Positions 41,828 to 52,723 of a stretch of 64,000 nt of DNA are shown piece by piece; position 1 is the stretch's first letter, and every line of letters starts with the position of its first letter. This DNA is from Miscanthus floridulus (lineage: Eukaryota > Streptophyta > Magnoliopsida > Poales > Poaceae). Below the pieces are notes generated by a model. It saw only the letters and a program-made list of their open reading frames with translations, did no database searches and was not told where the DNA came from. The stretch covers positions 110,314,461 through 110,378,460 of the forward strand of contig NC_089595.1 of the NCBI RefSeq assembly GCF_019320115.1, written 5' to 3'. A program made the position numbers and the translations under genes.

Positions 41828-44785
41828 ATGGGAAAGAAGAAAACCGCAAGCAAGTCTCAGGCGACCTTCATGGACGAGGAGTCATCCCTGTCTTTGATTG
41901 AAAACCAGGAGTTCGTGGCCATGAGGGCAGCTCAGAAGGTTTGGCCAGCTCCAACAACAAGCGAAGACCAGCTGCGCGAGCTCGTTAGTGATGGCTTGAT
42001 CCAAAGCAAAGTCATCGCTGAATGGAGAGTTCCGGGCGAGCATCGGGTTCCGGCTCCGGGTCCTGGTGAGATTGTCCTTTTTGTTTCCTTTGTCCGCGCT
42101 GGACTTTGTCTTCCTGCTTCCGCCTTCCTTCATCAGTTTCTTGGTTATTTCGGGGTTAGTCTGAACCATCTAACCCCCAATGCCGTTCTCCATCTTTCTG
42201 TTTTTGTTCACCTTTGTGAAGCCTTCCTTGGGATCCCTCCTTCTCTATCTCTTTTTCGCTTTTTCTTTCGTCTGAAACCTCAACCCCGCCATGAAGAAAC
42301 CAGCGCCCTCGGCGGTTGTGGGATTCAGTTTCGCCAGGGTCTCAAAATTAAGTTTTTTAATTATGACCTGGTCAATTCTGTCAAAGATTGGCGTGCCGAG
42401 TGGTTTTACGCTGCCAATTTGATCCCTTCTCTTGTCGTTCATTCCGGATCCGGTCCTGTGGTGAATGACCGATGGGACAAGAAGCTTGAGTCACCTGCTG
42501 AGATTCAAGCGATCCAGCCACTCCTTGATAGGATTAGCATGCTGAAATAGCAGGGTTTGACCGGCTTTGGTATTGTTTCAAGCTTCCTTCGTCACCGGGT
42601 TCAGCCCTTGAAAGAGCGGGAACATCTCGGCTTTGAGTATTCTGGGGCCGAGGATCCTTCACGCATGGTCCCAGCTCTTGAGCTGACCGGTGAGGAGGTA
42701 CTCGAGCGCCTCCAGAAGATGCTGAAAGGAGTGAGCGTCATTCCTCCTGCCGTCTCTGAGTTCTCGGCCATCAACCTGCCCCCAGCTGTGAGTTGTCTAT
42801 CTTTTTTATTTGAGTTCTTTATGTACTCTTGCTGCATCCGTTCTTGCTTAGCTTTTCTTTGTCTCGGTGTTTTATCTTTTTTTGTAGGAGCTTGGGTGGA
42901 GCTTTGTCGATCCGATCCCCCTTGATGTTCTCCCTGCCGTGGCGGAGACTGGGGATCGTCTAGCTGGTACTTCTACAATTAGTAAGTCTCAAACCTTTAC
43001 AGCCCTTCCAGGGGTTTCTTTCAGATTTGTTGATGTATATGAAGAGTATGTTCCTCGTCTAGTCCCTCGCGGTCCTCGTAGTGTCCCGAAGAGGGGGCGA
43101 ATGGACGGGTCTTCATCTGGCTTGCCTGTCTCCAAGAAGCCTCGCAAACCAAGTACTCCCTCAGGTACTCTAGTTGTTGCTAGCATGCTCTTAGGTGAGC
43201 ACATTTAATACTCTTTGTTCTTTTATTTTCATGTTTCTCTCTTGAACCGAGTACTTTTCATCTCCTTTTCAGCAGGTGCTCTGGTTTCGTTGGCTGAGGA
43301 AGAAGAGGATGATGAAGTCCCCCTCATCATGCGGTGGTGAGTTGTTTTTTATATTCTTGTTGCATTGAATTTCTCCTCTTTGTTTTGAATTTTAGTCTTG
43401 AACTTTTTGAAGTAATCGGAGGTCGGGTGTGAGTTCTTCCGAGGCTCCCGCGCTGACTTCTTCTGAAGCTCCGGTGTCGAGTTCTTTGGTTGCCTCTGTC
43501 CCGAGCTGTACCGCTCCTCCGGTGTGGAGTTCTTCTACGGCTCCAGCCCTGGCTTCTTCCGCAGCTCCGTTGTCGGCTGTCCCGCTCCCGTTGCCGGGTG
43601 GCAGGGACGTCTTCGCCGTCGTGGTTCCCCCTGCGAGGCTTTCTCTTGGCTTCGCGAAGAAAAAAGTAGTCGGGTGAGTAGATTCTAGCTTTATCTTTTT
43701 GGCTTTTATCTTCCTTCCTCTGGTTCTCATTGGTGCTTCCTTTTGTCACTTTTCAGTGTTTCATCTTCTCTAATTTCTTCATCGACTTCTTCTCTGCCTC
43801 CCGTCGTGCCAACGAGTTCTGAGCCTCGAGACTCATGACATTCTGTTGATGAAGTCGCGGCGGGGGTTTCAGAGCTACCTGGCGGAGTCGCGGACTTGGT
43901 TGCTCCGGAGGTAACTGTGGCTGTCGCGCCGGGTCCTTCTGAGGGTTTGGCTCCGGCTTCCCTGGAGGTTGCTTTGGTCGTTCCTTCTTCGCCCCAGCCG
44001 GCCTCTCTTTCCCCTTCTCTTGCCTCCGGCGGCCCCTCCTTGTCCGGTGACGTGGTGCAACAGTTCGATGCCACTCATCGGTTATCGGAGCTGACCGCAG
44101 CCTGGGGGAGCTTGTCGACCCTCGCGACTTCTTTTGGTGAAAAGCTCCAGGTAGGTTTTACTGCCGCTCCTCTTTTGCATGCTTGTTTTTTCTTCTATCC
44201 TTACGCTTTGTTTCTCTTTGCCTTTTTTTGCTCAGTCTTTTTCTCATGATCATTCTGGCTTCTTTTTCTCATCTGAAAATGAGAGGAAGTTGTCTTTGGA
44301 GGTGGACGCTCTGAAAGCCGATCTTGACCTCCTCCGGGCTGAGTTGGAGACGGAGCATCAAATGCACCAAAAGGAGGAGAAAGCCCTTCACGCCCGGGTA
44401 GTGGAGACGGAGAAACAGAGAGATGCTGCGGTGGAGTCTGCGAAGAATGAATGCAAAGGTGCCGCGGGTTCTGCCTGTTTCTTCTTGTATTTTGACTTCT
44501 TTTTCCACTGACTTGTTCTTGGGTGTTCTGTCTAGCTCTCCGAGTTGAGAAGCAGAAGCTCTCGGAGAGTATTGATGAAATGAGGGCCTTTGTCCGTTCT
44601 AGTCATAATAGAGCTGAGGAGGTAATTACTCATGCTGAGGAAGAACTCGCCCTTGCTAGGCTGATTAGGCGTGGAGCTGACAGAGATCTTGTGTAGGCCC
44701 AAAAAACTATTGAAGGCTTGTCCGGGAAGCTGGCGACGGCTACTGAGAATTGGAATGCTTTGTGGAAATCTTTTCGTTCAGTAGC
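41828..44785 (+). pseudogene. Element F antisense extra ORF (Transposase_28-like), part 1
   Basis: It opens MGKKKTASKSQATFMDEESS. The conserved block ELVSDGLIQSKVIAEWRVPG…IVLFVSFVRAGLCLPASAF…LTPNAVLHLSVFVHLCEAFL is the Transposase_28-like domain. The first exon runs 41828-42787 (320 codons, phase 0), with TAG at 42548-42550 (CAG to TAG). Intron 42788-42887 has GTGAGT…TTTTTGTAG, and the next exon ELGWSFVDPIPLDVLP continues in frame. Later exons are Pro/Ser/Ala-rich (about 43430-44140), then coiled coil (44280-44460 and 44535-44785) with introns between and TAG near 44694. The frame is cut at codon …FRSVA by element D. Function unknown; antisense to pol. Confidence 0.78.
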
Positions 44786-45195
44786 TGTCGACGAAATATG
44801 GTCGGCAGTCCACCGAGGGGGGTGCCCGTGATGGTAGATTATCGGTAGGATGCGTGTGATCTGGAACCAGATGGTGACACAAGGCGCAGAGACAGCGATT
44901 TAGACAGGTTCGGGCCGTCTGGTCGACGTAATACCCTACGTCCTGTGTCTTTGGTGTATTGTACTGAGATGTATACCGATTAACCTCTTTGGATCTGTCC
45001 TCTAGGGGACCCTTGCCCCTCCTTATATACTCCGAAGGGACAAGGTTACAAGTAAAGTATCCTATTTGGTACTATTACAATGTCTTGCGGTGCACGCCAA
45101 GCAGCGCCGTGCACGCCTTGATCTCACGGGCCGGGCCACCTCGGATGGTGCGGCCCATGTACCATCTTGTGGTACCCGGGGGTCTATCCCCCACA
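44786..45195 (-). repeat. Element D 3' LTR (410 bp)
   Basis: Plus-strand view TGTCGACGAAATATGG … ATCCCCCACA. The complement contains GAGTATATAAGG as TATA region. Confidence 0.95.
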
Positions 45196-47731
45196 GCTAG
45201 TCCCCGAGCGCCATGTATTCTGATGCGACACGCCATTTTAACCTTCTCCGAACAGTGAGACTTGAGTTCTTGACATCTCCGACCACCGTTGTCGCCGGAG
45301 AAGGAGGTTGTCCGAAGAATGTATGGTGCTCTTAAGAAGAAAGAAAAAGATTTCCGTCCTAGGAAGTGTGCCCACTTGTATTTCTGAAAAGAAATGTAAG
45401 TGCGTCCTGAAGCGTAGCGTCCTTGATCATCAGAGGCGTAGAGGTCGAAAAACAAACACATTCACCGCAAGGTGAAGTGTGCCCACTTAGTCCCCGAGCC
45501 TGGTAGTAGGTGACGTAGGCACGTGGTGCCAGGGTCTAAAAAGAATTCCCAGTTAAGTTGAGAATCCAACCATCGTACAGGCGATACAAGATGCACCGGC
45601 AGGTGCATCGTACCGATGTAGTCCCCAAGCTTGCTGGAAGGCGAGGTATGAGCCTTGTAGCAAGGTCTAAATGAGAAAGAATATCCCAACTGTATGCGAG
45701 TCGCCAGACGCATGTAGTTGAGACGCAAAGTCCCCGAGTTGCGGTCGGAGAGTAGTCGAGGCAGTCCTCGGGCGTAGGTCGAGAAGCGAGCGACGAAGTC
45801 CCCGAGCTGTGGTCGGAGAGTTGTCGAGGTCGTCCCCGAGCATAGGTCGAGGAGCGAGCGACGAAGTCCCCGAGCTGTGGTCGGAGAGTGATCGAGGCAG
45901 TCCCCGAGCATGGAGTGGTCTGGCCAGAAGTCCCAGAGCACGGAGTGGTCTGGCGAGTCCCCGAGGATCCTAGAGCACGCAAGGGTGGTCTGGCGAGTCC
46001 CCGAGCACAAGCGTGGTCTAGCCAGAGTCCTCGAGCACCGTAGTGGTCTTGGCGAACCCTGAAGCATGAGCTCGCTGACCGAACTGTGTTCCTGAAAAAT
46101 AAACACGGAGAGCGGTAGTACATGATGGTGTACGAAATATATTGACCTCTCTATAGGAGGTGAAGTAAACACTTGGTGTTCGGTTGGCGATGAATTATAC
46201 TTGGTGTAATATTCGAAAAATAACATTAGCTGTTTTTAGCCCTTTTGTTATGTAGAGGTGTAGCGCGATGTATTAACCTGTCCTGAAGAATGCGCCAGCC
46301 CTGGGCTGACCAACATCTCGTAGCGCGAGGTACGGAACGCTGCCGCGCGTAGAGTGCCAGTGTTACCAGGGAGCGACTGCCGACTACCCGTAGCGCAGAG
46401 GGCGGACTCTCATGCACGCGTGGGGTGGAGCCGGAGACAGTGCCGGCTGTGGGATTCTCAAGCAGGAAGGAAAACGTATCGGCGAACCATTGTAAAAACT
46501 TATACATGTTTTGGACTGTATATATGGAGAAAATTCAACGCGGAGCGCACCCTAAGGGTGGTCGGCGGAGGTGTACGACGATCGAAGAAATTTTCAATTA
46601 AAAATAATACTTAGCTTTATTGACGACCGGTGGGTGTAGTCGGTGTGTTGCGATGTTCGAGAGATGGCTTGACGTGTCGTTGGCGATGAAGTTGTCCAGT
46701 CCTCGAGCTTTCTGACTTGTTGCCACGATGATGGTCGCGGTTGTCGTAGCGCCGTTCTTCGCGGCGATCTTCATTGCGACGTGGTCTGGTGGTCGATGTG
46801 GTCGGAGCTCGGCGGAGCCGCTCGGGACGTGGTCGACGTGGTCCGTGGTCGACGTGGTCGGAGCTCGGCAGAGCTGCTTGGGACGTGGTCGACGTGGTCC
46901 GTGGTCGACGTAGTCGGAGATCTTCCTTGCTTGCGTGAAGATTACGGAGTAGCCTGATGAAGTCCACCACGTGGGGAGAGGTACATGCAGATGTTTGCAT
47001 GCCTGATAGATGCATCCTTGCATGTATACATGTATATAAGCCTCAACGTTTAATTAGCTTGCATGATCCTGTAGTTCCAATAATTCACCGCGAGCAAGGA
47101 AGATATGGTCAGAGCTCGGCGGAGCCGTTTGGCGTGGCTCGCTAGTCAGCTCGGCGTGGTCGACGTGGCTCGCTTGACGGCTCGGCGTGGTCGACGTGGC
47201 TCGCTTGTGGCTCGGCGTGGCTCGCTTGACGGCTCGACGTGTTCTGCATGGTGTCCATGTAGATGAACAGCTAGAACGGCCGGTGCATGCTCACGTGAGC
47301 TCCAAAATCTCGATTATTTCTGGACGGACACGTTGATTGGTGTTGATTCAGTAACTTCCTTTATTTGCATGCAGCCAAGATGCACGTACAGATGCAAATC
47401 CGATCTAATCTGGTACAGATGCAAATCCGTCGGATTAAGCACACATGCGGTGCCCAGCTTATGCTCGTCAGCTCTGCGACTGGGAACGAAGAACAGAGGC
47501 AGCGGCACAGCGCAGAAGATAGCAGTGCCGACCCCTGCGCAGCCTTGTCCTTCACGCCTGTCGTCGAGCGGATCGGGACCGGCGCCGGCTCTTGCTTGCT
47601 TAAAGTTGCAACTTCCCAACGACAAGTCGTACGAGCAATTGGATGCACGGAACCTTATCGTCGAGAACGTGCTGTTGATGTTGAAGTCCATCTGCTTCAC
47701 CACGGATCAGCGTGCACGACCCCTAAAGGGG
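45196..47731 (-). other. Element D interior: repeat-rich, no pol genes
   Basis: From the 3' side: GCTAGTCCCCGAGCGCC (polypurine tract complement, identical to B), one TTCACC-GCAA-GGTGAA hairpin cassette (45461-45540), then about ten AGTCCCCGAG/GTCCCCGAGC cores between 45480 and 46040 within 60-70-bp imperfect repeats. GTGGTCGACGTGG-type repeats lie at 46760-46915 and GGCGTGGCTCGCTTG-type repeats at 47128-47240. A 254-codon minus frame (46226-45462) spans the core repeats; I see no family match and regard it as incidental. Confidence 0.7.
47314..47692 (-). CDS. Element D short leader ORF (gag-start remnant)
   Basis: This frame of 125 residues starts 40 bp after the primer-binding site: MDFNINSTFSTIRFRASNCS. 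Elements F and G have MDLDN- and MDLNIYI- frames at the same distance, so the start is that of gag. The rest shares no gag domain and is partly Arg/Pro-rich. It may be a remnant or a small leader peptide; coding is uncertain. Confidence 0.35.
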
Positions 47732-47750
47732 GCCCCTACCTGGCGCGCCA
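47732..47750 (-). other. Element D primer-binding site
   Basis: The minus strand reads TGGCGCGCCAGGTAGGGGC, one base from the 5' LTR, identical to that of element A. Confidence 0.85.
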
Positions 47751-47751
47751 C

Positions 47752-48161
47752 TGTCGACGAAATATGGTCGGCAGTCCACCGAGGGGGGTGCCCGTGATGG
47801 TAGATTATCGGTAGGATGCGTGTGATCTGGAACCAGATGGTGACACAAGGCGCAGAGACAGCGATTTAGACAGGTTCGGGCCGTCTGGTCGACGTAATAC
47901 CCTACGTCCTGTGTCTTTGGTGTATTGTACTGAGATGTATACCGATTAACCTCTTTGGATCTGTCCTCTAGGGGACCCTTGCCCCTCCTTATATACTCCG
48001 AAGGGACAAGGTTACAAGTAAAGTATCCTATTTGGTACTATTACAATGTCTTGCGGTGCACGCCAAGCAGCGTCGTGCACGCCTTGATCTCACGGGCCGG
48101 GCCACCTCGGATGGTGCGGCCCATGTACCATCTTGTGGTACCCGGGGGTCTATCCCCCACA
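47752..48161 (-). repeat. Element D 5' LTR (410 bp)
   Basis: Almost identical to 44786-45195. The TATA region (complement of CCTTATATA at 47987-47995) is expected to start the genomic RNA. Confidence 0.95.
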
Positions 48162-48461
48162 GTAGCCGATGTCCTCCGGACTCCAGCGGATGACGGGCAA
48201 TCTTGGGCGCAGTTCATTCTCCAGATTCCGACTCGTTTCCAAGAGTTCGCGAAGAGGTGTGCCCAAGTATGTACCAAGAATGTGCTGGCCCAGGTCCGGG
48301 TCCTTGCTCCAGAGGCGCCTCTCTCCAAGATAGCAGAAGAAGCTGAAAGCCAAGAATATCTTGATGCCGTTGAAAGGATGAAGCCTGAGGTTGAAGATCT
48401 AGCCAGTAGGGTTGTAGATAGTCTAAATATTGATATTTCCCTTTCTGATGACAACGCCTGA
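48162..48461 (+). pseudogene. Element F antisense extra ORF, part 2 (3' exon end)
   Basis: After element D the frame resumes DVLRTPADDGQSWAQFILQI, then a helical region and SQEYLDAVERMKPEVEDLAS…DISLSDDNA, stop at 48459-48461. The removed insertion plus one GTAGC copy restores the frame …SVA-DVL…. Position and acidic end correspond to the last exon of the element B extra ORF, though the sequence differs. Confidence 0.8.
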
Positions 48462-48948
48462 CTTGATTGAGCATCCTCTTGTAATATTACACTCCTTTTT
48501 AAATGAAGATTCTTTATTTTTGTCGATGTATTCTTTGCCTGGGTGCGGTTGAAGTTACTTGACTTGCTGAGTACCTTGTCTTGTTCCCGTCTCTGCTCCG
48601 TAAAACAACTCTGTGCGTTATTCTGACGAGGCCCCTCGATTTGTCGAGTACTTTTCTTTTCTTCCTCCTTTGTGATCCGTCGAGTGCTTTGTCCGTGCTA
48701 TGACTTGTTAGATGTAGATCTTTGCGTTAACAACCTTTCACCTGCGCTATGTAAAATGACTCGGTATAGAATGTTGCCTCGACAAACTTCGGCATCTGAG
48801 TGCTTTCTTGAGTGGCGCTTGTGCTTTTCTGAGGAAAAAGTATTCCTATCTGCATGTAGCCCCCGAGCCTCTTGCTTTTCGGAACGAAGTGCTGGAGGGT
48901 CTTTTGAAGTTAAATTTCGGTCGACTCAGCCATTTTGCTTTTTGTTAG
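48462..48948. other. Element F spacer 3' of the extra ORF
   Basis: AT-rich. The complement side carries a possible terminator of the antisense transcript (AATATTACACTCC…TTTAAATGAAG). One further core GTAGCCCCCGAGCCTCTTGC lies at 48856, with a weaker inverted repeat before it. Confidence 0.5.
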
Positions 48949-49385
48949 CTTTTAGCTACCCTCATCGGCGAGCTCAAGCGTTTTTTCAGCTATTTTGCTC
49001 TCGGCCGGGATGCTCAGGCATGTTTTCAGCCATTTTGCTTTTTTTTTCTTCGGGTGTTAGCTTTTAGCTACCCTCATCGGCGGGCTCAAGCGTTTTTTCA
49101 GCTATTTTGCTCTCGGCCGGGATGCTCAGGCATGTTTTCAGCCATTTTGCTTTTTTGTTTCGGGTGTTAGCTTTTAGCTACCCTCATCGGCGGGCTCAAG
49201 CGTTTTTTCAGCTATTTTGCTCTCGGCCGGGATGCTCAGGCATGTTTTCAGCCATTTTGCTTTTTTGTTTCGGGTGTTAGCTTTTAGCTACCCTCATCGA
49301 CGGGCTCAAGCGTTTTTTCAGCTATTTTGCTCTCGGCCGGGATGCTCAGGCATGTTTTCAGCCATTTTGCTTTTTTGTTTCGTGA
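48949..49385. repeat. About 109-bp tandem array in element F (4 copies)
   Basis: Units contain TTAGCTACCCTCATCGGCG, GCGTTTTTTCAGCTATTTTG and GCTCAGGCATGTTTTCAGCC. Starts lie near 48949, 49059, 49168 and 49278. The copies are nearly identical, so the array is young or homogenised. It lies between integrase and the end of the extra ORF, as the 23-bp array does in B. Confidence 0.92.
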
Positions 49386-49545
49386 AAACAACTCGTTGAA
49401 GGTCATGACAAGACATGCTGTGGATGAATGCCATCTTTATTGATCATGAGTATAAACTACTACATATGTTGAAGAGTATTGCTTTTCGTCGATTGTGAAC
49501 GTTGGTCCTTTGTAGCTTGCATATCTGTTTTTTCTTGAGTTGTTT

Positions 49546-50745
49546 CTACGCGTAGAATCTTCTTAGCTTGCTGATGTGCCATGTATTGCTGACTTCTTTT
49601 CCATCTTCGGTTATTAACTTGTATGTGCCTGGTCCGGTGACTTTTGTGATAATGAAGGGACCTTCCCATGGACTGAGTAGCTTATGTCGTCCGTCAGTCT
49701 TCTGTATCCTTCTTAGTACTAAGTCTCCGACTTGTAGTGATCGAGGTTGGGTACTCTTGTTGTAATGCCGTCTTAAACCTTGTAGGTATCTGGCTGATTG
49801 GAGGGTAGCATTTACTCTGATTTCTTCTGAGCTGTCGAGTTCTAATCTTCTTGTGTGTTCCGCTTCTCCTTCATCGTATTGCTCTATCTTTGGGGATGTC
49901 CAGATCAAGTCGACGGGCAGTACGGCCTCTGACCCGTAAACTAGGAAGAAAGGTGAGTAGCCTGTTGCTCTGCTTATTTGAGTTCGTAGTCCCCACACTA
50001 CTTTCGGTAATTCTTCTATCCATTTAGACCCATAGTCCACTAGTTCTTCGTATAATCTTGGCTTTAATCTGGCTAGTATGAGTCCATTAGCCCTTTCTAC
50101 TTGTCCGTTGGCTTCTGGATGTGCAACAGACGCATAGTCCATACTGAAACCACAGTCTTGTGCCCAGCCCTTGAATTCTGTAGCTGTGAAAGGGGAGCCT
50201 AGATCTGTGATGATTCGATTGGGCATGCCGAAGCGGTGCATAATGTCTTGGATGAACTCGACTGCTTTGGTTGCGCTGTACTTCGCGAGTGGTTTGTATT
50301 CAATCCACTTGGTGAATTTGTCGATTGCTACGAAGATGTATTCGAAGCCGCCTTTCGCTTTTTTCAGGGGTCCTACTTGATCTAGCCCCCAGCAGGAAAA
50401 AGGCCAAGCGGGTGGGATGCAGATAAGATTGTGAGCTGGTACGTGGGCTTGTCTTGCAAACATTTGGCAACCTTTGCATTTTTTGACAAGCTCTTCTGCG
50501 TCTTTCAAAGCGGTTGGCCAGTAGAATCCGGTGCGAAATGCTTTGCCAACCAGTGTCATTGAAGCGGCATGATTTCCACAGCAACCTGAGTGTATTTCAT
50601 CTAGGATTTCTTTGCCTTCTTCAAATGAGACACATTTTAGTAGTACTCCTGATGATGCTGCTCTTCTGTAGAGTTTATCCCCTACTAGAACGTAGTTTTT
50701 GCTTCTCCGAACAACTTGTGTGGCCTCTGCTTTATCTGCTGCAGT
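49546..50745 (-). pseudogene. Element F integrase
   Basis: A leader frame KNYVLVGDKLYRRAASSGVL leads to the HHCC zinc region (HSGCCGNHAASMTLVGKAFR…CKGCQMFA). The core has WGLDQVGPLKKAKGGFEYIF, RIITDLGSPFTATEF and NGQVERANGLI with the D, D, E residues. The C-terminal region has VGDLVLRRIQK and ends LRRFYA, stop at 49546. The integrase part has no internal stop. A 1-base deletion near 50745-50755 puts it out of frame with the upstream RNase H. Confidence 0.9.
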
Positions 50746-52720
50746 TTATTTCCTTTGATATAGTCAATGAAAACTTGGGTCCATGAAGTGTTGATTATCA
50801 AGATCTGAATGCCTTTAGCCTGAATTTCATGTGTTGTTTCACCGGGTTGTTTGATAGAGGGAACTGATAGCTCTTCTATGAATACGCTGGGTGAAACCTT
50901 TGCTCTGTCTGATCCGAGCTTGGCAAGGACATCTGCTGCAATGTTGGAATCGCGTAGGACGTGTAAAATTTCTAATCCTTGGAAGTGTTTTTCAAGTTTC
51001 CGTATTTCAGCACAATAAGCACCCATGTTTTCTTTGGTGCAGTCCCAATCTTTGTTGACTTGGTTGATGACCACTGCTGAATCGCCGTATACGAGTAATC
51101 TTTTTATTCCGAGGGTAATCGCGACTCGTAGCCCGTGGATGAGGGCTTCATATTCTGCTTCATTATTTATAGCTTGCCATAATATCTGAAGGACGTACTT
51201 GAGTTGTTTTCCTTCTGGAGAAATGAGGAGAACGTCTGCACCGGCCCCGCCTAGTTTGAGTGATCCGTCAAAGTACATCTTCCAGTGGTCGAGGATTGTA
51301 TCTGATAAGGGCTGTTGAATCTCTGTCCATTCGGCCATGAAATCGGCGAGGGCTTGAGATTTGATTGCTTTCCGTGGGGTGAAATTGATGTCAAGAGCTC
51401 CAATTTCAACTGCCCATTTGGATATGCGCCCTGTGGCGTCTTTATTGTGTAGGATGTCTCCGAGTGGAAAATCTGTCACTACGGTAATCTTGTGGCTTTC
51501 AAAATAGTGGCGAAGCTTCCGTGAGGTAATGAGTAGAGTGTAGAGTAGTTTTTGTACATGCGGGTACCGGATTTTGGATTCTGACAGTACTTCGCTGATG
51601 TAGTATACTGGACGTTGCACTTTATACACGCGCCCTTGTTCTTCTCTTTCTATGACTATTGCTGTGCTGATTACGGTAGTAGTTGTCGTGATATATAGCA
51701 TCATATCTTCATCTTTCTTTGGAGGTGTCAGGATAGGTGATGAAGTGAGGTATTCTTTAAGTTTTTTGAAAGCTTTGTCGGCCTCTATTGTCCACTCGAA
51801 CTTGTCTGTTTCTTTAGTAGTTTAAAGAAAGGTAACCCTTTTTCGCCGAGTCTTGATATGAAACGGTTGAGGGCCGTCATGCATCCTGTTAGTTTCTGCA
51901 CATCTTTGACACTTCTAGGTGGGCCCATTTCTGTTATAGCTTGAATTTGCTTGGTGCTGGCTTCGATCCCGCGCTGACTGACCAAAAATCCGAGTAGTTG
52001 TCCTGAGGGAACTCCAAATACACATTTATTTGGGTTCAATTTCCATCTCCATTTCTTCAAGTTTTCGAAGGTTTGCTTTAAATCTTCAATTAGAGTGTCT
52101 GGGTTCTTTGTTTTCACCACCACATCGTCCACGTATGCCTCCACATTTTCACCGATTTGATTCCCAAGGCAAGTCTGGATAGCTCTTTGGTACGTGGCGC
52201 CAGCGTTCTTTAGTCCAAACAACATGGTCTTGTAGCAGTAGGCACCAAATGGGGTGATGAAAGATGTCTTGCTCTGGTCTTCTTCTTTTAGTGTGATCTG
52301 GTGATATCCTGAATAGCAATTGAGAAAAGATAATAACGCAGATCCTGCTGTCGAGTCAACTATCTGGTCAATGCGTGGTAGCCCGAACAGATCTTTTGGG
52401 CAATGTTTGTTGAGATCTGTGTAATCGACGCACATACGCCACTCGTCCGTGTTTTTCTTCTGTACAAGGACCGGGTTTGCTAGCCAATCTGGATGTAGGA
52501 TCTCCTTGATGAATCCGGCTGCCATTAGTTTTGTTATTTCCTTTTTAATTGCTGCCTTCTTATCGGGTGAGAATCGTCGTAGCCGTTGTTTTACAGGTTT
52601 GGAGCTTTTGTTAACATCAATTCTGTGCTCAGCCAACTCCCTTGGGACTCCTGGCATGTCGGCTAGCTTCCAAGCGAAGATATCTTTGTTGTCCCGAAGA
52701 AAGTTGGTGAGCGCGAGTTC
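50746..52720 (-). pseudogene. Element F reverse transcriptase and two RNase H domains
   Basis: RT leader DIFAW…ADMPGVPRELAEHRIDV starts after the amber at 52721-52723. Motifs: LHPDWLANPVLVQKKN, FITPFGAYCYKTM, LKNAGATYQR and the catalytic YVDDVVV. A frameshift near 51820 (…LLKKQTSS against FEWTIEADKAF) separates RT from the first RNase H, which has MMLYITTTTTVIST and so lacks the first catalytic Asp. The second RNase H has MYFDGSLKLGGAGADV, NNEAEYEAL, VYGDSAVV and NIAADVLA with all acidic residues. Tandem RNase H domains with a decayed first copy are typical of the Tat lineage. Confidence 0.9.
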
Positions 52721-52723
52721 CTA
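52721..52723 (-). promoter_or_regulatory. Conserved in-frame amber between PR and RT (element F)
   Basis: The minus strand reads AAA-TAG-GAA, in the frame of gag-PR and directly before the RT leader (…SAK-stop-ELALTNFL). Same place and same flanking codons as in A (9636) and B (61509). Confidence 0.55.

Larger units (their letters stand above)
44786..48161 (-). mobile_element. Element D: 3.4-kb non-autonomous LTR retrotransposon, very young
   Basis: LTRs of 410 bp at 44786-45195 and 47752-48161 with a perfect 5-bp target duplication GTAGC (44781-44785, 48162-48166). By eye they differ at one base (GCCGTGC/GTCGTGC). The primer-binding site beside the right LTR shows minus orientation. The 2.56-kb interior has no protease, RT or integrase. 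Its LTR start, polypurine tract and spacer motifs resemble element B, so a B-type element probably supplied the proteins (inference). It interrupts the extra ORF of element F between codons for Ala and Asp-Val-Leu. Confidence 0.95.

Noticed and set aside
45462..46226. 254-codon minus frame in element D
   Set aside because: It spans reiterated AGTCCCCGAG cores; composition follows the repeats and no gag or pol motif is present.
46598..47145. Asp/His/Val-rich repetitive frames (DHVDHVP-like)
   Set aside because: Produced by GTGGTCGACGTGG-type repeats in the non-autonomous interior of element D.
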